This document shows, piece by piece, positions 47,329-57,654 of a DNA stretch of 64,000 nt; the stretch's first letter is position 1; the number at the start of each line of letters is the position of its first letter. The DNA lies in contig VZTJ01003242.1 in the NCBI GenBank assembly GCA_013397795.1, positions 271,479 to 335,478 on the forward strand, read 5' to 3'. Below the pieces are notes generated by a model. The model searched no databases and was not told the DNA's origin. It saw only the letters and a list, made by a program, of their open reading frames with translations. The position numbers and the translations under genes are program-made. This DNA comes from Orthonyx spaldingii. Lineage: Eukaryota > Chordata > Aves > Passeriformes > Orthonychidae.

Positions 47329-50300
47329 TCTAGGATGAGCAGATTTAACTGGATCAGGTGCAGAAACAGTGCCTAATTTGTCTAAACCTCCTGCACCCTC
47401 AGGTCACCCCTTTCCTCCGGGTGGGCTGGAGAACCTTGCTTGCACCCTGCTTGGGAACTATTCTCTTCCTTTCTCTGAAGTACAGGACAGTTTGACTGAC
47501 ACCTTAATGGAACAGTAAGGAATGAGATGAGTGGGGAGTGCTCCCATATTCCCACTAAGTTAGACACCCTCCTGAGAAGTGTTACTTTCAATATTTTGGG
47601 ATTGGGTCACACAGCAAATGCAGGCCCCTATTTATGAGACTCTTCTTACTAGTCTATAGAGGTGAGTTACTTTGATATGTAAAAAAGGAGAAAATATAGG
47701 AAGGAAGGAGGCTTTCTCTTTTTTACCTCAAGCGGTGATATGAACTAAAATCACAGGTCTCTCTACAGAGATTTGGGTATGCTTGAATACCAGTCGTTCA
47801 AGCACCTACTCTGGTGATCCTCATTGGACTCACCTGTATTCAAAATGGGGCACTTGTGCAGAAGGCGTGTAGGGAACTAAAACATTCATTGCATCTCATA
47901 TGGTACTGAGGTTCCTTCATAAGTTAGCTGATTTCATTGATGACTTTAGATTCATAGAGCCTGCCTATTTATAATTGATTTAGATTCTTAAGCCTTCTTC
48001 TTTTTTGGATTATTTGAATAAATCACCACATTTCCAAATGGTTATCTCCTTTATTTTTATATTTTTAAATCATTCTTCAACATTTATCTCCAATCTGCTG
48101 CCTTGCAGTTTACAGCATCATTTTGTGAGTAAGTGTCTGACTGAGTGAAAATTTGGAATGTAGCTCAGATCATTAAGAAGGTACCATATTGGAGTGGTAC
48201 TATATTTAGATTTCATTTGGGTGGTTGGTGAAAGTAGATTTAGACATAATCTGTTGATGATGGTCATTTGCATTATTATTATGCTGTTCCTGTGACATCA
48301 TAGTGAAAGTCATCGAGAATGTACTAAAGAGATGGTTTAGGATTCTAAACATCAGATTTTGAGTACAGACATTTCCTGAAATACGTCTAGATCACATTTC
48401 TCATTATCTTACCTTGTGTCTTTCTGACATGGGTTTACATAGGTCTGTTTCTAATACCATCTAAACTGTTGGCCCTAGAAGGCAGATGAGATACATTTCA
48501 TTTAAAATCCCACCTGCCAGAGTAAGCATTTGGCCAAACTTATTTTATTCCCTCAGTGTAAGGCAGTGATTTGTTTATTCATTAGCTCTTCACCTACAGA
48601 AAAAAAAAAAGGTGAGTACATGTATTTCAGGGGCTGCTAGGCACTGACTCTGTCTCCACATAGAAGATGCTTTAGAGAACGGACCCATGTAAGGGTAGGA
48701 GTTGCAAGTGACTTGTAGCAGAGGAGGACGCATTGGTAAAGAAAATATAACTGCTAAAACAAGAGTGACCACAGCCAAAGAACTTCACTGATAGCTATTT
48801 TACTGTAGTGTTTTCCTTCATGGAAAGAATTTCTGCTGCACTCATATGTCTTATTTTCCTGGTAAAGATCAAACAGTCAGAGAGAACAGAGGAATCAGTT
48901 ACATTGAAAATTTTCAGGAAGAAACTCTAGAAGTGAAAATGGAGAGCAATAACCTTAATACAACACTCAGCTCTGAAGAATTCATGTAGATACAGCACTG
49001 AATGACCAGTACTGAACACCATAGTGAGGTCTTCATGCAATGTAGAGGTCAGCCAGTTTTATTAGTTTAATAATTAATTGTCCTATCACATGTGAGTATA
49101 TACATATTCAATAGAAATAACCAAACTAGCAACACCAAGTCTGATGTGATAACTGCTTGCATATTTTGAGAGGTCAAGAGGCTTATTAAGAGCAGCAAAC
49201 CCAGTGATCAAAAAAAGTAACATCCATAGGAGGCTATATTATGTCAATTATGTTAAATAAGGTTTGTAATTCCCACAATACACTGCTGTTTGGAAGTCTA
49301 TATGGCTGGTAATATGAAAAGGCATATAGAATAGTTCATATTAAATAAGTCAACAGCTGTAATGTGAAGGCAATTTAAAAAATAAATTTTTACACAGCTA
49401 AAACACACTTTGTCAAAACAGGCCCTTGATTGTGTGAATTTATTTCATCCCCTTCCCACATCAAGAGGACATAAGCTCAGGTGTACAATACATGATCAGT
49501 AAGAATAACTGCTTGCCTAAAATGAGAGAAGTGATGATCTGAAGTGGGATTAGGGGAAAAAACCCACAGAACTACTCCTTTCTACACAAAGTAATAAGGC
49601 CAAACAAAGGAACTTCTCTTCAGCATCTGCACATGTGGAGAATGACTTTCAAAGATTTTCCATCCACATTTCAATCACTCCCTGTTGTCTTTTCTAACCT
49701 TGTTTTTTTTCATGATGAAGGAGCAAAAGCACAAGTACCTTGAGATTTACAAGTGCTTTCTGTCTAACCTCTTACTCCCACATGAAGACTAAGCTAACCA
49801 GCTCTGATGTTTTCTCTGTTTACTGTGAACTGTGCAGTGAGTTTATGAATCAAGACCTCACTGCAGAGGATTATGCCTAGAGCATAACCTTTCTTATGTT
49901 CAGATAAAGCAGTAACTCACACTGGGGTTGAAATTTAATGACATCGTGTTCCCTGCTGTGCTCTGTACAAAGACTTGCAGAAAAAAGGCTTTGATACACA
50001 TAAACTGCAATACATTTAACATGCAAATAATTTAATCAAATTATTTGATAACACAGCAAAGAAAAATGAAGAAACACACTTTCACTGACCTTTTTATGCT
50101 GAGAGATCTGAAATTAGTTAACTAATTTATTACATTAAAGTTGTTCAGTTTATGTTACAGTATTATCTAAATGCCCTAACCTGAATCAGAATGAAATGTG
50201 AAAACACATTGTACATTATGGTTCTAGCCTCAGTCCCAAAGGGCTTACAGTCCAAACTGACAACATAAACAAGGAGCAGATGAAGACACATTCAAGAAAT

Positions 50301-51640
50301 AATTTCAGAACAGCAGTATTAGAAATTAGTGAGTTAGTGACGCATTTTCCTTCTACTTTATGCTCCCTTCAACACATTAAAAATAACGAAAAAATCCTTC
50401 AACAATTGTCTCTTCCCATGCTTTTCAGAGGTTATACACTGTAATCAATAACAAAATGTTTGTTGTAGAACTATGGGTAATTGATAACATCTGTAATTTT
50501 GGCTGAGCTTTCCTGTGCCCTTTAAAGTGAAGAGGAAGCATTCTGAAATTTTCAGTCTAAAAGATAATTTTCTTTTGAAGTCTGAAATTTGTAATTTTAT
50601 TCAAATTATTTAAAACGTAGGGTTCTTTTTTTTTAATGAATCCTATTTTTTAAGAAATAATGAGTCATTGCTACAATGTTTCTTGAAGACAGAGAGATAT
50701 GCTGTGCTATAGCTAATTGATCATTCATATTTCACAGGGATTTTTTTCCTCACAGAACAATTTCTTAAGTGTCTCTTGAACTCCTTATCATGAAGTTGAA
50801 AAGACACAAGCCTTATAAACAGAGATTTGTCAAATTAAGTCATGAATTAATAGAGGTTGCTGTCTCTGAGTGAGTAATAAAAATTTGCATGATTTTTGTG
50901 TTAATGTGTGGGAGTGTGCACTGAAAATTAATCTTTGCTGGCCATAGTGCTTTAACAATGCAGTGGGAAGAGAATTTACCTTGCAATCAGTATCACTGCC
51001 TTTAAAAACCAGTTTGAAAAATAGCCATATATTTAACATAATCTAAAGATTCAAGGTAAGTGATAAATACAGAAGTAAATTACAGCAATTGTTCAACCCT
51101 ACAAACATTTGAGACCAAGCCCACTGCCTTAAAATATGAGGTTTCTGGATATTAATTGTCACAAATGTTTTAACTGTGTGGTTTTTCATCGATGGGAGGG
51201 CAAAGCAATGTGGTCTTTATTATGCTCTTATGTTGTAGCTAATTGTATAAGATAAAAAGAATACAAACTTCATGCTCTGAAAAAAGAACCTTCCATGAAG
51301 AAAAATACTGTCATGATTCTGTATTGAGGTTGGTAAAGAAAATCACAAGTCCTCTTGGCACAAGACAAAGCATTCATAGTAATCGAAGATTAAACTTAGC
51401 TCCTTAGGTTCATTTTCTATTATCAGAGAAGAAAGACATCTTCCTCTCAGGGACTGATGCAGATCATCTACTGTAGGTGTGCATGCTGAAATGTTCCTCA
51501 AAGACATACCTTTCATACAGTGACATGTCTTTATACAGATTAATTCTTAGGAACTTTTGAAAAAGTCACCTGGGTTACACAGCACACACACTGCCAACAT
51601 GCCTCCCTCACCACGTCTGTTTTGTGCATTTGATAAATTA

Positions 51641-51705
51641 TTAATCTAAATCTATTCAGTATAGGTATCTATAATCTATTAATCTAAATCTATTCAGTAT
51701 AGGTA
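51641..51705. repeat. Tandem duplication, period 38
   Basis: The same 27 bases (TTAATCTAAATCTATTCAGT and the following ATAGGTA) occur at 51641-51667 and 51679-51705, 38 bases apart and identical. A recent local duplication. Confidence 0.92.
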
Positions 51706-51796
51706 GCTGTGGGAAATCAACTTTATGAAAGACAATTCTTGATGCTACTTCACTATTCCTTTGTATTAATTGCAAGGGAGGAATGAGAAGTGAGAG

Positions 51797-51877
51797 GGAG
51801 GGAGGGAGGAAGGGAGGGAGGAAGGAAGGAAGGAAGCAAGGAAGCAAGGAAGCAAGGAAGCAAGCAAGGAAGGAAGA
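51797..51877. repeat. GGGA/GGAA/GCAAGGAA purine microsatellite
   Basis: It starts as GGGAGGGAGGGAGGAAGG, becomes (GGAA)n, and then (GCAAGGAA)n. All purine except for the C in the derived unit. It makes a Leu-Pro-Ser-rich frame on the minus strand that is not a gene. Confidence 0.95.
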
Positions 51878-52666
51878 CATTCTCACAGCATGTCTGCACT
51901 TACCCTGGAAGATCTATTGTTAGCTGGTACACCTTATTGCAATGATTCTCCCTTGGCATTTCAACATGGATCTGGGCTGGAAAGCAGAGACAAAATGCAG
52001 GATTTCTGTGAGCAACCCTATGTTCCTAAACTATAGATAGTGACTGAAGTATGCAGCTATGCACATACATAACAATATATGTTCATGAATGGCAGCACAT
52101 CACATTACAAAATGCCAGATAAAATTGTTTCAACCTTCTCTTTATCCTCTGAACATCCAACTTCACCTCATATTGTAGCATTTCAGTAAATAACATTCTC
52201 CAGTTCTTACACTAATATACTTTTTTGCTTTTAAATAGTAATTTTAATTAATTCATCCTTTCTGACATTTGCATTTGTCTTTAAATGCCACTAGATAACA
52301 GGGTTTTAATCATTCCAAATAGCTTTTTAATTACAGACCTAATTACTTTTGCAGAAGGTTAAGCTGCACAAACAGGAATAAAACTGTTTGCTTGTGCTCT
52401 GTGTTAAGAATGATGTAGTGTTTTCTCATTAGGTATTCTGTAAACTTGGTCAGTTTTATGTGACATTTGAAAAAAAAAAAAGGCCCCAAACTGCGTATCA
52501 GAAGGCTGGAATTAGATTCTAGGACAGCTTAATACCAGCTGTGTGAAACAGTCATTGATCTTTTAATTAATTATGAAATCAAAGTTAGGCATTCTTTTCC
52601 ATTGCCATGGTCATTCTGGGCTGACATATTTGAAAATGTAAAGGTAAAGGGAAACATGTAATATTA

Positions 52667-52915
52667 CAGAATCACAGAATCTCAGAATTGTTAGGGTTGG
52701 AAGGGACCTCTGGAGATCACCCAGTCCAAACTCCCTGCCAGTGTAGGGTCACCTGGAGCAGATGACACAAGAATGCTTCCAGGTGGGGTTTGAATGTCTG
52801 CAGAGAGGGAGACTCCATCACTCCATCACCTCCCTAGGTACCTGTTCTAGTGCTCTACCACCCTCAATGGAAAGTGGTTCTTCCTCACGTTGAGGTGAAA
52901 TTTATCGTGCTGGAT
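52667..52915 (-). mobile_element. CR1 LINE 3'-end fragment
   Basis: The plus strand begins with complemented octamers (CAGAATCACAGAATCTCAGA), then GGGTTGGAAGGGACCTCTGG and CCAGTCCAAACTCCCTGCCA. It continues through the complement of the 3' region to TTCTTCCTCACGTTGAGGTG. It ends near 52915. The wording (GACCTCTGGAGATCACC) marks it as a different subfamily from the 1020 and 14898 copies. Confidence 0.92.
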
Positions 52916-53500
52916 AACATTTTTTTTCTTTGCAAACACTTCTTAATATTGTTTTCTTTCCCTCAGAAAATTTTCTGCCACTGATGATACTCTGATGGAA
53001 AATAATTTCTTACTTGTTATAGTTCTATACCCCTACTGGAGGGTAACCAGTTTGTGAAATCAAAACCAAAAGTTAATTTACACATTATTTTTGTAATTTT
53101 TTACATGTAGTTCATCCTTTCTGGGTAAAGAAGGTCTGAATACGACCTGTGTGGGCAGGAGCTCTTCCATTCCTGTTTAAAAACATGCCAGGTATATTTA
53201 CATTTTATAGTGTTACCATTACACCAGAACAGATGTCTAATTGCATATCTTAATTTGTACATCAGCTGCTAGATACAGTATTTTTGAAAACTCGCAAAGC
53301 TATATTTAGCTCAGAAAATAAAAATTATAAATTTTGCTGCTCCTCTAGTCCAAATGGGCTAATTAGAACTGAAAAGCCAAAATACGTTCTACACCTATGG
53401 ACTTGACTCCCATTTGATAGTTTATATTTCACTATGGTTAAATAATCTCAAGATAATAACATATTGTCTGTCAGAGTTTATTCCACTCCTTTGCCCACTA
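52916..53500. other. Unique DNA between CR1 and the solo LTR
   Basis: No gene or repeat recognised. The last bases before the LTR form the left copy of its target-site duplication. Confidence 0.55.
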
Positions 53501-53506
53501 ATGATT
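53501..53506. repeat. Target-site duplication, left copy
   Basis: ATGATT immediately before the LTR, matched exactly by ATGATT at 54143-54148 immediately after it. Six-base duplications are typical of beta- and alpha-retrovirus-like (class II) integrases. Confidence 0.85.
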
Positions 53507-53676
53507 TGTCCCGGCCGGTGTGGGGTGGTTAGGTGCCAGGACCTTCCAGAAGCGTCTCCAGGGGAGTGGCTCTTGGTGCAGTGCTGCAGCTCACAGACTC
53601 ACACACACACATTCACTGGATAGCTGCGATGGTGAAAGACAAGAAGGGTCCTCGTATGGGATTCCACAGCGGGGGG

Positions 53677-53682
53677 TTTATT
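53677..53682 (-). promoter_or_regulatory. AATAAA polyadenylation signal of the solo LTR
   Basis: The plus strand reads TTTATT, following a run of G. On the minus strand this is AATAAACCCC in the expected R position of the LTR. Confidence 0.75.
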
Positions 53683-53805
53683 CAAGGAGGTTCCAGGAAC
53701 AAGGAACAGGGAAGGTGGTAGGCACAAAAGAACCCAGGGACAAAGACAAAGAACAAAGTAGTGTCTGAGGTTTTGTATGGGGCAAATAGGGGGCAGGCAG
53801 ACCAC

Positions 53806-53910
53806 CAGGGCCAATTGCCTGAGGGCATAGGGGCAGAACATAGGTGGGATTAGGGTCTGAGGGCCAATGGGGAAAACCTGGGGGAGTGACAAAGGAGCAG
53901 GGGCCAATGA
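53806..53910 (-). promoter_or_regulatory. Repeated CCAAT-type words in the LTR U3
   Basis: Plus-strand GGGCCAAT occurs three times (near 53808, 53860 and 53899), equal to ATTGGCCC on the sense strand of the LTR. Two are followed by similar GGGGAAA/GAGGAAA text, suggesting a degenerate repeated enhancer module. Binding by NF-Y is inference. Confidence 0.45.
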
Positions 53911-54090
53911 GGAAACAGAGAAGGGAGAATTCTCTGGAATCGGGGACCTCATATGGTACAAGAGGGCGGGGATATCAATAACCAATCAAAGTAGAAAAAC
54001 TGGGGTACATTTGAATAACTGGAACAAGGAATGCTGGGGGAAGGCTTGCTCACCCTAGCCTTAGGAGCAATTATCAAATCAGGGGTCTTT

Positions 54091-54120
54091 CCACCAAGGG
54101 ACCCTGCTGGTCCTTGGTGG
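54091..54120. repeat. Hairpin near the LTR 5' end
   Basis: CCACCAAGGGACC (54091-54103) and GGTCCTTGGTGG (54109-54120) are complementary over 12 pairs with one bulged base, around a CTGCT loop. It lies about 20 bases inside the LTR start on the minus strand. Confidence 0.85.
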
Positions 54121-54142
54121 TGCAGGTTCACTGGCCTCCACA

Positions 54143-54148
54143 ATGATT
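54143..54148. repeat. Target-site duplication, right copy
   Basis: ATGATT directly after the LTR terminal CA on the plus strand, identical to 53501-53506. Confidence 0.85.
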
Positions 54149-54351
54149 TAACCATGTTAGTATGTATATTGAAGCTATACTTTTCCAATTTTCTTGGGTT
54201 TATTCTATTCCAGGGAATGTCACTGTTAGGTTGTGCTGCAACTAAATTGTTTTAGAAAAAGTAAACTCTTCTTTCAAAGGAGCTAAAAATAAAAGTAAGC
54301 CTAGGTACAAAGTTTAGGGCAAGAAAAAACTCTTGCCCAAACCAAACAATC

Positions 54352-54815
54352 ATAAAATCATAGAATCCTTTCAATTGAAAAAGAGCTGTAAGATCATCCA
54401 GTACAACCACCAACCCAGCACTGCTAATTCCACCACTAAACCATGTCCCTAGACACTACATTTACACATTTTTTACATACTTTTTGGGATGGTGACTCCA
54501 CCAGTTCCCTGGGTAGATTATTCCAATTCCTGACCACCTCTTTGTTAGTGAAGAAATCTAAATCTCTTGTTGCAACTGGAGACAAATTCCTCTTCTGTTA
54601 TCATTTGTTATCTGGGAGAAAAGACTGACCCCTGCCTGTCTAAACCCTCCTTTCAGGTATGTTTATAGAGTAATAAGGTTCCCCTAAGCCTTCTTTTCTC
54701 CAGGCTAAACATCCCCAGCTCTCTCAGCCACTCTTCATAAAACTTGTGCTCCAGACCCTCCACCAGCTTCATTGCTCTTCTCTGGACACGTTCAAGTACC
54801 TCAATTTCTTTCTTG
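54352..54815 (-). mobile_element. CR1 LINE, 3' part
   Basis: The plus strand starts with complemented octamers (ATCATAAAATCATAGAATCC), then AAGATCATCCAGTACAACCA and CCACTAAACCATGTCCCTAG. It continues through CAGTTCCCTGGGTAGATTAT to the complement of the ORF2 C-terminus (TTTTCTCCAGGCTAAACATC, then CTTCTCTGGACACGTTCAAG). The minus strand gives LERVQRRAMKLVEGLEHKFY and ELGMFSLEKRRLRGTLL, both typical of the CR1 ORF2 end. It stops near 54815, where sequence of opposite orientation begins. Confidence 0.92.
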
Positions 54816-54869
54816 CAGGAAAACCTGATCTTATTCATCGTACCCGATAAGATGCCTGCCAGAGACTTC

Positions 54870-55704
54870 AGGGAATTATCAGATGCAGTTTCTAAGCAAC
54901 TCTCCATAATATTTGAAAAGTCATGCCAGTCAGGCAAAGTCCCCAGTTACCAGAGAAAATAGTCATAAGAAAAACCCTGGAAACTATCCACCCCTCTCAT
55001 CCATGCCTGCTAAGATCATGGAACAGATCCTCATGAAAGATATGTCAAAACATCTGGAAGATGGGGTGGTTGTTAGAGACAACATGGCTTCACTAAGGGC
55101 AGATCTGCCTGACTCATCAATTTGCTTTCTACAGTGGAGTGACTCCACCAGTAGATAAGGGAAGAGCTATGGATATCATCGGCCTGGACTCCTGTAAGGT
55201 CTTTGATACAGTCCTTGCTACTAAATTGGTGAGATGTGGGTTTGGTGGATGCATGGTTAGATGGATAAGGAGTCAGCTGGATGTACATGTCCAAAATGTT
55301 GCAGACAATGACACAATGTCTAAGTGGAAACTTGTAACTCATGGTGGCTCTTAAGGATCTGTAGTGGCACCAATATTGTTCAGTATCTCAATTAGTGACA
55401 TATTATTGAGTGGAACCTCAGCAAGTCTGCAGACAACTCCAAGTTGAATTGTTCAGCTGATTTGCTTGAGGGAAGGGATGTCGTCCAGAGGGACTTTGAC
55501 AGGCCTGAAGAGTGGGGCCATGTGAATTTCATTCGATAATGCCAAATGGAACAAGGTCTTGAACCTGGTTTGGGGAAGTCCTCAGCATCAGGTAACCCAG
55601 AGAAGCTGTGGATTCCTTGTCATTGAAAGTGTCCCTGCCAGTGACAGGAGAGTTGGAACTCAATGGTTTTAGAGGCCCATTCCATTCTATGGTTCTCTGC
55701 AGAT
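54870..55704 (+). mobile_element. CR1 LINE with a large internal deletion
   Basis: The plus strand carries ORF2 reverse-transcriptase sequence from about 54870 to 55590, then jumps directly to the 3' untranslated region (CCCAGAGAAGCTGTGGATTC at about 55595). It ends with the octamer-like CCATTCTATGGTTCTCTG at 55704. Compared with the copies at 38279 and 46605, several hundred bases between the RT region and the 3' end are missing. The join is near 55593. The element lies tail-to-tail against minus-strand CR1 sequence on its right. Confidence 0.87.
54913..55560 (+). pseudogene. CR1 ORF2 reverse-transcriptase remnant
   Basis: Fragments in shifting frames show the family order. First the thumb-side ENSHKKNPGNYPPLSSMPAK with IMEQILMKDMSKHLEDG. 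Then KGRAMDIIGLDSCKVFDTVL, covering palm motif A (family form DFxKAFD). Then a WIRSQLDVHVQNV stretch (family form WIxNWL). Motif B is degraded around 55350-55390 (nucleotides GGATCTGTAGTGGCACCA), with an in-frame TAA at 55352. The motif C region near 55420-55440 is damaged, with no clear Asp pair. Non-functional. Confidence 0.85.
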
Positions 55705-55880
55705 GTGTTTTCTGTAGGACTCTTCCAGGCAGACCACTGAACTGTCTGTTCTCCTGAAATCCAGAGTTATTATCCTGCTTTTTGCTCCCTGCTGTAATTT
55801 TTCTGAACTCCAACATCCCATTAACACTGGTAGCCAAGGGTGACATCAGCTTTCACATTCCTGACCAGTTCTTCCCTGCT
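55705..55880 (-). mobile_element. Probable CR1 fragment, endonuclease-RT linker region
   Basis: On the minus strand 55705-55860 gives NNSGFQENRQFSGLPGRVLQ. This resembles the linker between endonuclease and reverse transcriptase in CR1-like ORF2, where a DFRRADF...LLGR-type pattern is usual. It abuts the 3' end of the plus-strand CR1 exactly. It is not the direct continuation of the minus-strand copy at 54352-54815, because the two come from distant parts of the element. The assignment rests on weak similarity. Confidence 0.4.
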
Positions 55881-57633
55881 TAGAATTATGAAGGCATATC
55901 TGAATTTTCAGCCTGTCAACTGACTTTTCAGGTTGAAAATTCTTGTATTCTCACAATGGTAAGTTACTTCTATTCAGTTTCCATTCTTCCAGGTATCAGT
56001 GGTACCTTGCAAAGACAGAACCGTGAATATGGTAGCAGCTTAATAACACCTTCCTACAACAGGAACAGGGGACCATCAGGCATTTTTAGAATAGTGGTGT
56101 TATCTTTTTTACCTTTTTTTTTTCTTTTTTATGATCCCTGGATTTAGCTTCTGTGAAAGCCAAGATCTGTAAGATGCATGAGGTCAAAGATACAAATTCT
56201 CCTAAAGTGGCTGATGGACTGGACTTATTTATGCGTATGAAATATACCACTTTTACACTTCAAATGTTAGACTTTATGACAAGGTTCTGAACTAATAAAG
56301 GGAGTCACTTGCTTAAGTGTAGAAATATGAACATAATTGCTTATGATTAGATACTGAATTTCTAAGCTAGCTTTGGTGTACTAAAGCAAATTTAAAGTAG
56401 CTTTAAAGTGCAGGAAGAAAGCACCTTGAGTCATAACAGCATTGAAGCTACAAAGTACTGCCCTAAAATGTCCAAAACTTAGACACAGATTTTGGATTTT
56501 CCATATTTTCTCATCCTGAGTGAACCTGTAACAACACTGTATAAAAACATCATTCTCACATGACAGTTTTGAATGCATTTATAAATTGTTGCATTGCTCT
56601 CTGGGATGTTCAGTTATAAAAAGATGGGTAGGCCAGATGTAATAAAAGCATCCTGGGTTTTTGGTGAGTCTCTGCACTGAAAACGTACAATTAGCTGCTT
56701 GATATCTCTCTGGTCTTGCCCTTATTGCTCCTACTCAAGGTTAATTTGGTAACCAATAACTGAAATCTCATTAATGCAAGATCAGGTTCTCCTTTGCTGT
56801 CCAATGCTTATAATTTTCTTTTGTGTACTTACAGAATTATGCTCAGGCTGTTCAGCAAAAGACAAAGCAAAATGTCTCAGTTCTATTTTGATGACTCAGA
56901 AACAAAAAATAAGAGGTCGCCATAAGGTTATTGCTTATCATTCCATACTTAAAAGTTCTTGTCTTCCCTTTTGTTGCCAAAAGAAGACAAACTATGTTTA
57001 GTTATTCAAAGGAACTTGAGCAAGAAAATGTTTTATAGCAGCATGAGGTAGATACCAAGCCAAATATTCATATGGTGTTAGATAGAAAGAGTGAGTCAAA
57101 AAGAAATTATTAGTCCAGAATTGTGAGCAATATGGTTTTATTGTCTTATTAGCTTTCATAGAGAGTTACAGCTCAATAATTTGTCTTCTTGATTAAGTTA
57201 TTAATATACAGACATCCACTGCCATTCGAGACGCATTAGATATACTTACGACCCATCTCCAGCTGGCATTCCAGAGACTAATGAGTTGAATGTGCCATCA
57301 TATCTACCAGACTGCAGTAGACTTCGCAGGTACCCCAAAGCATGTCAAGTAGCACTGGATGCCTAAGTGAACTCAAATGACAAGTCTTTGGTCAGGACAG
57401 CTGTGGGGACCCTAGAGTTATTTAACTGCCTCCATAGTGGTGTCTTCTTTGACTTGAGCAGCTCTTTACCAGCGACAGACTACACTAGCCATAACAGATC
57501 GTTCATGGCTGAAACCCAACACCTTATCAGGAGGCCAAGTTGGGTGCTCCTGAGCATCTGAAATTATACTGGAGATCCAAGTGAGGACAACTTACATCTT
57601 TTTCTCTCATTTTCACACATGGAGTGGGATTCA

Positions 57634-57654
57634 GATGCCCAAAACCTGGGCATC
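57634..57654. repeat. Perfect small palindrome
   Basis: GATGCCCA (57634-57641) and TGGGCATC (57647-57654) are exact complements around a 5-base loop. The surroundings (57135-57660) are not assigned to a repeat family. Confidence 0.85.

Larger units (their letters stand above)
47329..52666. other. Unique AT-rich DNA, no gene seen
   Basis: No repeat family or exon recognised. The segment contains a 38-bp-period duplication (51641-51705) and the GGAA-type tract at 51797-51877. An A-run with a nearby GTGAGT lies at 48599-48616, but there is no exon around it. Confidence 0.55.
53507..54142 (-). mobile_element. Solo LTR of an endogenous retrovirus, 636 bp
   Basis: On the minus strand it begins TGTGGAGGCC and ends GGGACA, so it has the TG...CA ends with a 3-base TGT/ACA inverted match. 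A perfect 6-base duplication (ATGATT) brackets it. A minus-strand AATAAA lies at the complement of 53677-53682, leaving an R-U5 end of roughly 170-190 bases. A TATA-like CATACAAAA lies a little upstream on the minus strand (about 53774-53784), and the U3 carries three ATTGGCCC words (CCAAT-box type in reverse). No gag, pol or env remains, so the provirus was reduced to one LTR by recombination. The intact duplication suggests it is younger than the neighbouring CR1 copies. The 6-base duplication points to class II, which is inference. Confidence 0.88.
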
